Source: Acanthosoma haemorrhoidale (taxonomy: Eukaryota; Arthropoda; Insecta; Hemiptera; Acanthosomatidae). Taken from it: a DNA stretch of 64,000 bases. Position 1 is the first letter of the stretch. Every line of letters starts with the position of its first letter. Both the position numbers and the translations under genes were made by a program. The notes beneath the pieces are model-generated. The model saw only the letters and a program-made list of their open reading frames with translations, was not told where the DNA came from and did not search any database. The stretch is taken from assembly GCA_930367205.1 (NCBI GenBank), contig OV884013.1, forward strand, positions 90,087,333-90,151,332, given 5' to 3'. Positions 57,441 through 64,000 of this stretch are shown one piece after another.

Positions 57441-59339
57441 ACAGGAGTAAGGAGGTGAATGGACTGAATCAGGAGAAGAGAGCAGCCCTGCCATTATTAT
57501 TACCCTTACCTAATGACTTTAAGTGACTTAGACGAAAGGACGAATGTGCATGTATGAACAAGTATTGGTTACCCCCTGGACTTCAGGGATTTAAAACATC
57601 ATTGACACCAAAAAAATAATTTGTTTAAAAATGAAAACTAGGTAAGCTTCAACTTACTAGATCATTTCCAGGAAGCGATATTTATATATCATTTTGTTCA
57701 CAAAACTTTTATTTTGTAAAAGAAATTTTCAAGACAATTGTTTTTTTATTTTTACGGTTTTTAAACAGTTTGAAAACTTGAAAAATTGTTGATCATGTAA
57801 TATTAAATGTTTTGCTGAAAGGTATTATTCTTAACAGAAAAGGGATAGATTCTCGCCAGTGCATTTTGCCCTTAATGGTTATCATTTCAGCATAGTGAAT
57901 AACATATAAAACTTAATAATGAAAAACTGAGCTACTCTATCTCAAAAGCAAACCTTCCTAATGTGAATTCTCTTTGGCCAAACTTTCATCCTAGTCATTC
58001 TAATGGCTTGCATATATTTTTCACACACATTTTTAGGCTCATGATTCTCTTTATCCGATTGTAAACCTAAACCTATCATTTGGTGATTAGAAATTCCAGG
58101 AGTAGGTGAAATATTCAATCCTTTAATTCAAGCCAGTTTACAATTATCGTTAAATGGAAAACAAAATAAATATTCATCAAATTTATTTTATGTTATTTAA
58201 TGAATAATTTCAGATAGCAGGAGGTAGAACTTGGGGCATGCCAGATAAAAAAGGCGCTTCTAAACGGCTGACTGAGATAAACTTGTTTCGATTTAGTTTA
58301 TTGGGTTACTTCTGATGTAAGTGCACGCAATCTTGCTCTAGCTGGTATATGTTGGCATTTATTCCCTCCTCTTAAAGGTTGAGCGCGCAATTTGTACAGA
58401 ATACGACATGAGGTGTACATTCTTAATAGGCATCTGAAATACGAGTGAGAAGTCATAAATACAATATAATGAGGAACATAATGACTAAATTGGTTTATTG
58501 AACACTCTTAGGAACGAATATATTGAAAAGCACAACTCAAATTTCCCTTCTACCTACAGACGTGTGTTATTTACGAGCAATATAAAGAAATTGATATAAG
58601 ATAAACTAATTTTAGATAACTATATGTATATATATACAGAGGGAGGTTTCATTTTTTTTATTTTGAGGCGAAACGGCACCCTTACTGTCAACGTTGCTAT
58701 TTTCAGAATCCTAAATAATGTGGAGTCCATAATTTTCAACCTATGACATACGATAAAAAAGAAAAGGTTATTCTACTCAGCTGTTTCCATCGTAATGACT
58801 AAATTGGACCTATACCCTAATTTCAGCTCGACTTGAAAATACATATATACGCTAAACATATTTTAACCGTTATATAAAACATGGTTTTATGTTATATTTT
58901 TTTAGTTATAATAGCATTTTTCCTATTTATCTGTTATTCTTGAATATTATTTAGCGTGTGAATAATGCTATAACTGAGGTGTTTATTTTGAAAGAGGCCT
59001 ATCGTCCATGTTCCAAGAACATCAAGGTAACTGTTTTACTATTTACGTTTAAACAATTTCTTTTTATATTTAAACAAATTATAGCTAATATTATGTATAT
59101 TTATAAGCCTTGCTGCCGATATAATATTAGTTACCATGTTGGTTTGAAAATTAAAGGTTAACAAAGAAACGTAAATATTAAAACAATTAGTTTGAATTTT
59201 ATAAAACATTGGCTTAAGCTAATTTAAAAATAAATGGTTCAATTGAGAAAATTTTTTTTTGTTGTCGTATAGATTTCACTATTGTTTATAATCAACAACC
59301 AGAACTGATAATTTATTATTAGTTGCCAAAGAAAAGATT
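57441..59339. other. AT-rich, no recognised gene
   Basis: I see nothing supported here. A short ATATATATAC tract lies near 58628. Confidence 0.4.
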
Positions 59340-59344
59340 TACTG

Positions 59345-59425
59345 ACAGCATCTGAACTCGAGTACGGGAATTCCCCAACATCTAGAGGGAGCTCTACCAA
59401 CTATGCTGGCCTATGTGACAGGACT
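59345..59425 (-). other. tRNA-like sequence, possible SINE head or pseudo-tRNA
   Basis: On the minus strand CATAGTTGGTAGAGCTCCCT resembles a D-arm/box A and CTCGAGTTCAGATGC resembles a weak box B about 35 bases later. The acceptor stem is not convincing and no anticodon arm of 5 bp was found, so this is not called a tRNA gene. Confidence 0.3.
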
Positions 59426-61290
59426 ATTTTCCCAATACAATGGTTCTAGTCCCAATCCTGCTAGTATACGTTCTCTTTATTTGTTAATTATTGATAATTA
59501 TGTTAAAAATAGGATATGGTGTTTAATTTGAAGAATTATGCAGAATAAATATTGTTTGTTACCTTGGCCTCATCCTTCATCATATCCAGGTTCTTAATAT
59601 TTTTGAAAACATCAATTTTACTTTCAATATTTTTCAATTTATCATTCCGGTGTTGGCCACTCATATTGTTACTATGGCTGACATTATATTCAGCGCCAGT
59701 GTCCGTTTTTTTTAGTGTATGTTGAAAAATCTTATTCGGAAATTCGTCTTTCAAATATTCGGTACATTCTTCAAACGAATTAAATTGGCCACGTGTGATT
59801 TTGTGTTGCTTTTACTTGAATGGAATTGGTAACTATATCAATACCAGACGTTGTATTTATTCGTTTCTGATTAATATGGACATAAAAAATGGCCTTTGAT
59901 AAACTTCTGTTACAGAAATTCATTAAAGGCTGCATCAAATGACTTTTGCATTTCCTAATGAAATCTTTGATTGCGGGATTTTTCACATTAAACTTTAATT
60001 CGCTGGTTTAGTTATTACTTTTTCATATGAGCACAATAGCACTAGTGATATATAATTTAATTGCATATTGGTTTCAATCTAAGTGTTTGTAATATTTCAT
60101 AGGATTCACAGACACTGGAAAAAAGGTGCATACAAAAAAGGAAAATAACTCAAGGTTATACTACGAATGTCTCAGATACTTCATAGAAATAGACATTTGA
60201 CATAAAAGGCAATGTCCATAGGACTGTTATCAATAGCTGGATTGTGGAATGTTATAATTATAAAACAGCTTTATTATACTTCCACTGATGGTTTCTTCAT
60301 TATTTTTCTATGACTAAGCACTCGTAGAATGAGGCGCGTGGATGTAGCAGCCCTGGTCAACAGATAAAAACGATACTAGTGTTTTAGTTGAGTTATATAT
60401 CCCACACAAACAAATGGAGATAACTTTAGATGAAAGCTTAGAGCTTTATTTTCAATAAAGAAGAAATTATCAGTTGTGGAAAGACAATAAAGCTGTTTTA
60501 CCATTGCGTAACATGACTAGTGGACAATGCGATGGTGCACCATCTGAAGTAGTTATGCACTGCCCAGGGACCTAGTGAGTGATTGCTACTTCATATGTAG
60601 ACATCGCTGTGGTGGGGTACGCTGGTGTTAGCAGGTACGTTTGTGTCAACCACAATTATCATTTAACCTCATTGAGTGACAACCGATGAAATGAGTATAT
60701 TAAAAATATATCTATATGTAAAAAAAATAACAATTATGTTGTCAAATCAATGAAAAAAAACCAGGGCGCGTTTTTAAAAAACAGTTTTTTGAAAGAGAAA
60801 ATTTTCAGTGAAATCGCACTCTAACTGGTGTAAATAAGAATGAACTAAGAAATGGATAACGATTTCATAACTATGATGGAAGTAGAATAGCAAATAGTTT
60901 CAGAGTTCCAAAGAGTAGGTGGTTAAAAGACAACATCAATCTACGATGTAGAGGATCGTGGGTTAGAGGTTTTTTGCATAGCCTTGAATTTAAAAGGTAA
61001 ATGCGCATACAAGATTTTTGGTGGGTACAGTGGGCTATGGAAAGTTCCCAACCAAAAAATATTCATCTGAAATATACAACGCAAAATATGTGAATCCTTC
61101 ATCACCCGGAAGGTAAATCGAAGAAAGCAGTCAATCATATGTTTCAGTTTTACAATCAAATTCCTAGATAATCATACAATACTTAAAATAGCTTAATAAA
61201 TATAAATGGGTTACCATGTGAGCAAACAAATTAGTTGTGGATTTTATAATGGACGTGCATGTCCCCCTGTGGGGAAGAGGATGTTAAATA
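59426..61290. other. No recognised gene
   Basis: Minus-strand ORFs of 68-72 codons at 59986-59780, 59754-59536 and 61159-60941 show no family motif. The first two follow each other closely with somewhat protein-like composition, so a decayed repeat ORF is possible. Confidence 0.35.
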
Positions 61291-61423
61291 GCCCCTTTAG
61301 ATTTACAGATAATTATATACAATTATAGATCCTCAGGCAAATCTATTTACAAATTATTTTGTATTTCCTGAAGCGTTGCTATATTATATACAGGTTTTGT
61401 TATTTTATAAAAATTATATAATG
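61291..61423 (-). mobile_element. Retroposon fragment, same family as 52795-52996
   Basis: GATTTACAGATAATTATATA, ATTATAGATCCTCAGG and ACAGGTTTTGTTATTTTAT occur in the same order as in 52795-52996. The poly(T) end is missing, so the 3' end is degraded. Confidence 0.65.
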
Positions 61424-62284
61424 GAATAAACAAGTATAATGGTAGACATTATACGTGACTGGACTGAAATGCCTCTAATAAACGTGATGGAGCTCATCTT
61501 CTCTTCACTTAAAACTAACTTACGTACTAATTCTAAATCTAATTTTCCCAAACATTCTGTTGCCATCGATGCAGGAGGGGTGGTGGGGTCATAGTGTTAA
61601 ACACTGAGTTTTTGAGGTGCAACAAACAGAAAACAAAGAGTCTGAGAAACGTTATCAATAAATATTTCAGCCAGTGGGAACAATAATATATTTGTCTCCA
61701 GCCAATTATTTGCAAGGAACTGAAATAGGGTTTACAGTAGTTCCAAGAGACGCTAACCCACTAGATTATATATATTATATGCTCAATGGAATAAGAGGAT
61801 TCAGAGTATTAATGCCTCGTGCTCATAAATAAATGGTTTTACTCAGGGGTTATTTGTTGACTGCAATGTCTACTAATCCTTTATTCTGCATTTTGAATAC
61901 AAGATATATATAACACAATTCTCAGCTATCTTATTAGAGTGATGCATAATCTGCTTTTCTACGAATAACTAAAGTTAGATTGCGTGATGGGGTCCATTTA
62001 GTCTCGTAAGATAGACTGAATCCGGAATCAATGCAAAAATCAAAGTTGAAGGGTGATGGCAATCATTTGATCCCATTGGATAGTCGGAACCATCTACCAA
62101 CTCATGATTCTTATCGATTCAGAGCAACTTTTGTTTTGCAATTATTTTTTTTACGAATTTCAGTCTAATGGCTATTTGGGATATCAATTTTGTCTGAGCT
62201 TATACTGATCAAAGGGATGTAGTCGGAAATAAATATATATTTTATATTTACATGAAAAAACAGTTGTTTATTATTGAATCATTC
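61424..62284. other. No recognised gene
   Basis: AT-rich sequence without a supported ORF or repeat. Confidence 0.4.
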
Positions 62285-62320
62285 AAAAGGCAGATTGTAA
62301 TTATTGCACAATAAAGGAAT
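62285..62320 (+). mobile_element. LINE 3' end, CAATAAAG family, very short copy 6
   Basis: Only the last ~36 bases of the family are present: AAAAGGCAGATTGTAATTAT, then TGCACAATAAAGGAAT. The 3' end is the same as in copy 2. Confidence 0.5.
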
Positions 62321-64000
62321 TATACTATTAAAATAATCACAAGAATTTATTTAAGCTAGTTTCAATAAAAGGAAGTTAATAACTGTTAGTAACAGGGAAG
62401 TATGCTCTTGATATGGCAGTATTTTATCAAATTATATAACTTAAGATATCTTTTAAACTTTCTTTTGTGAATCTAAACCATTATTTTCAAACTGACTTAG
62501 CTCTTTGGAATATCTCACAAATACACACTTTCCCTCCACATATTTACATAGGTAGTATCAATTTCTCACAAGAACAAACTATTTCAGTCATTTTTGAATT
62601 TTAAATTAAACTTAAATTTCTAATAGCAGTACACAATTCGTTTTCAGTAGTAAAAAACGCGATGCCTTAAAAATTTTAGCCTATATCTTATTTTATTGAT
62701 ACGTGATGAATACACGTAGGTTCTGGAGTTCATTTTTTTTAGATATTTAAAAAAACAATATATATATATATATATAAACATTTATGAGTAGATAAATTGT
62801 GACAGTAGGTAAACGATTTTATTTTTTAGTATACATTCTTGTAGCCTCATACTCTTTTGACCTTTAAAAACTTTTCTATCGTCCTTATATCGCCCGAAGA
62901 AGGGCGTTAGGTAAGGGGTAAATAATTTACTAAATAACTATTGTTGGAAACAGATAACTCACACTCAAAAAGCTTACCTATTTGTGAGAGATTCGATAAT
63001 AAATAAAACATTTTTTAAACGAAAAAAATGACATGTGATGACCAGAATCTTAGGTTGTTAAATTCAATACCCTACTTAATAAACCAAAAACATTTTAATA
63101 CGCTGAGGATTAATAAAAAAAATGTTACTTGACCATGGAGTTGTTTTCATTAGTACCAGTAAATGAAACTAACATCCATCATACCCCCTTTCTTTGTAAA
63201 ACACAAGTTGAGTTGATTTTGAGAAGAAGAATTTAATGATTTTTCTTCAGTTAAAAAAAAATACACGTGATAACTATAGTCAAAATGTTGTTAAACTTGA
63301 TACTGTACTTTATTTCAAAATAATACTTTGGTTTATTAATAAACAAGGGTTGAAATTTATGATAGGGATGTTTTTATTTTTATTTTTAGCGGCAAATTGG
63401 ACAATAAGATGAAACTATCAAAACTTGAAAGTATGGGATACAAATTATCATCGCTCCTTGAAAAAAACATGGGTCAAGATACAGTAGCGTACGTGAATTT
63501 TTCGACAAATTTAATGACTTTGTAATGGTATTTAAAAAATTAAGGAACATATCATATATTATTATTCGTAATTTCAAAACCATTTATTTAACAACCTACT
63601 CAATATGACATCAAAATATTTATTTTTAATTTGCCAAGTAATTAAATCTATTTTACACGTTTGTTTGGATTTTAAAACGATTTTCATCACATCTTGAATT
63701 CATGACATGAATCTCGATACGAAATTACATCCTTAGAGGTCAAACCCACAATAACTGGGATAACCATATTGATATATAAGCGTTTTTGATTTTGAAAAAA
63801 AAAAATAACCACTGAAACTCTAAAAAAAATATTAATTGATATATGATAGATTACATGATATGATAGACAGTGCTGTCATGCTGTTCCGCACCATACGAGT
63901 CCAAAGCTCAGCCATACTTCATTCGACTCCTTGCTTGAAAGAGGCCAGGTGAATCCTTGGAATGTCTTTGGACTTAAGATCTGACACAATTCAAATAATT
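62321..64000. other. No recognised gene
   Basis: AT-rich; (TA)n at 62758-62774. The last 120 bases are GC-richer, but no family is seen. Confidence 0.4.

Noticed and set aside
59345..59425. tRNA gene
   Set aside because: Box A is fair, but box B, the acceptor stem and the anticodon arm do not fit; kept only as tRNA-like.

Overview
The window looks like AT-rich nuclear DNA of an arthropod, most likely an insect. Open reading frames are short, GT-AG splice signals can be read, and nearly every long ORF belongs to a transposable element. There is no sign of bacterial operons. The species cannot be named from the sequence.

One host gene can be supported. On the minus strand, exons at 32136-31899, 29358-29247 and 27350-27163 have consensus splice sites, agree in phase and together encode most of an APCDD1-type extracellular domain, a Wnt-antagonist membrane protein family in animals. 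Its N-terminal exons and its second domain were not found. Much of the window may therefore be introns of this gene. One intron holds a 46-bp minisatellite of about 20 copies, and the intron region upstream of the first exon seen may hold a complete LTR element (33985-37029).

The rest is a graveyard of mobile elements. (1) Gypsy/errantivirus-like LTR elements with tRNA-Phe primer sites: a minus-strand Gag-protease fragment at 1-1785, two solo LTRs at 1800-2244, and a 3.6-kb element at 44862-48489 that keeps gag and integrase but lacks protease, reverse transcriptase and RNase H. All these LTRs begin AGTTAA next to (TA)n tracts and share a stem with a TAAA loop. (2) A 3.05-kb element at 33985-37029 with apparently identical 628-bp LTRs and a single coiled-coil Gag-like ORF; it is non-autonomous and recent. 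(3) An LTR-like family starting TGTAGCGACC (20380-21057, 37080-38172, 38807-39480, 56604-57440, with a relative near 55035-55876). (4) Jockey-like LINE pieces (4064-4352, 51670-53187) and a LINE 3'-end family ending in CAATAAAG (six pieces). (5) DNA-transposon fossils: a piggyBac relic (7245-8110) and a transposon-associated protein of unnamed family (10623-12080) whose frame is broken only by three TGA codons.

The autonomous elements appear as deletion derivatives missing their catalytic core, next to non-autonomous elements and short 5'-truncated insertions. No cellular multi-gene system was found. The most unusual items are the gag-only LTR element, the covarying LTR hairpin, the three-TGA pseudogene and the higher-order minisatellite.
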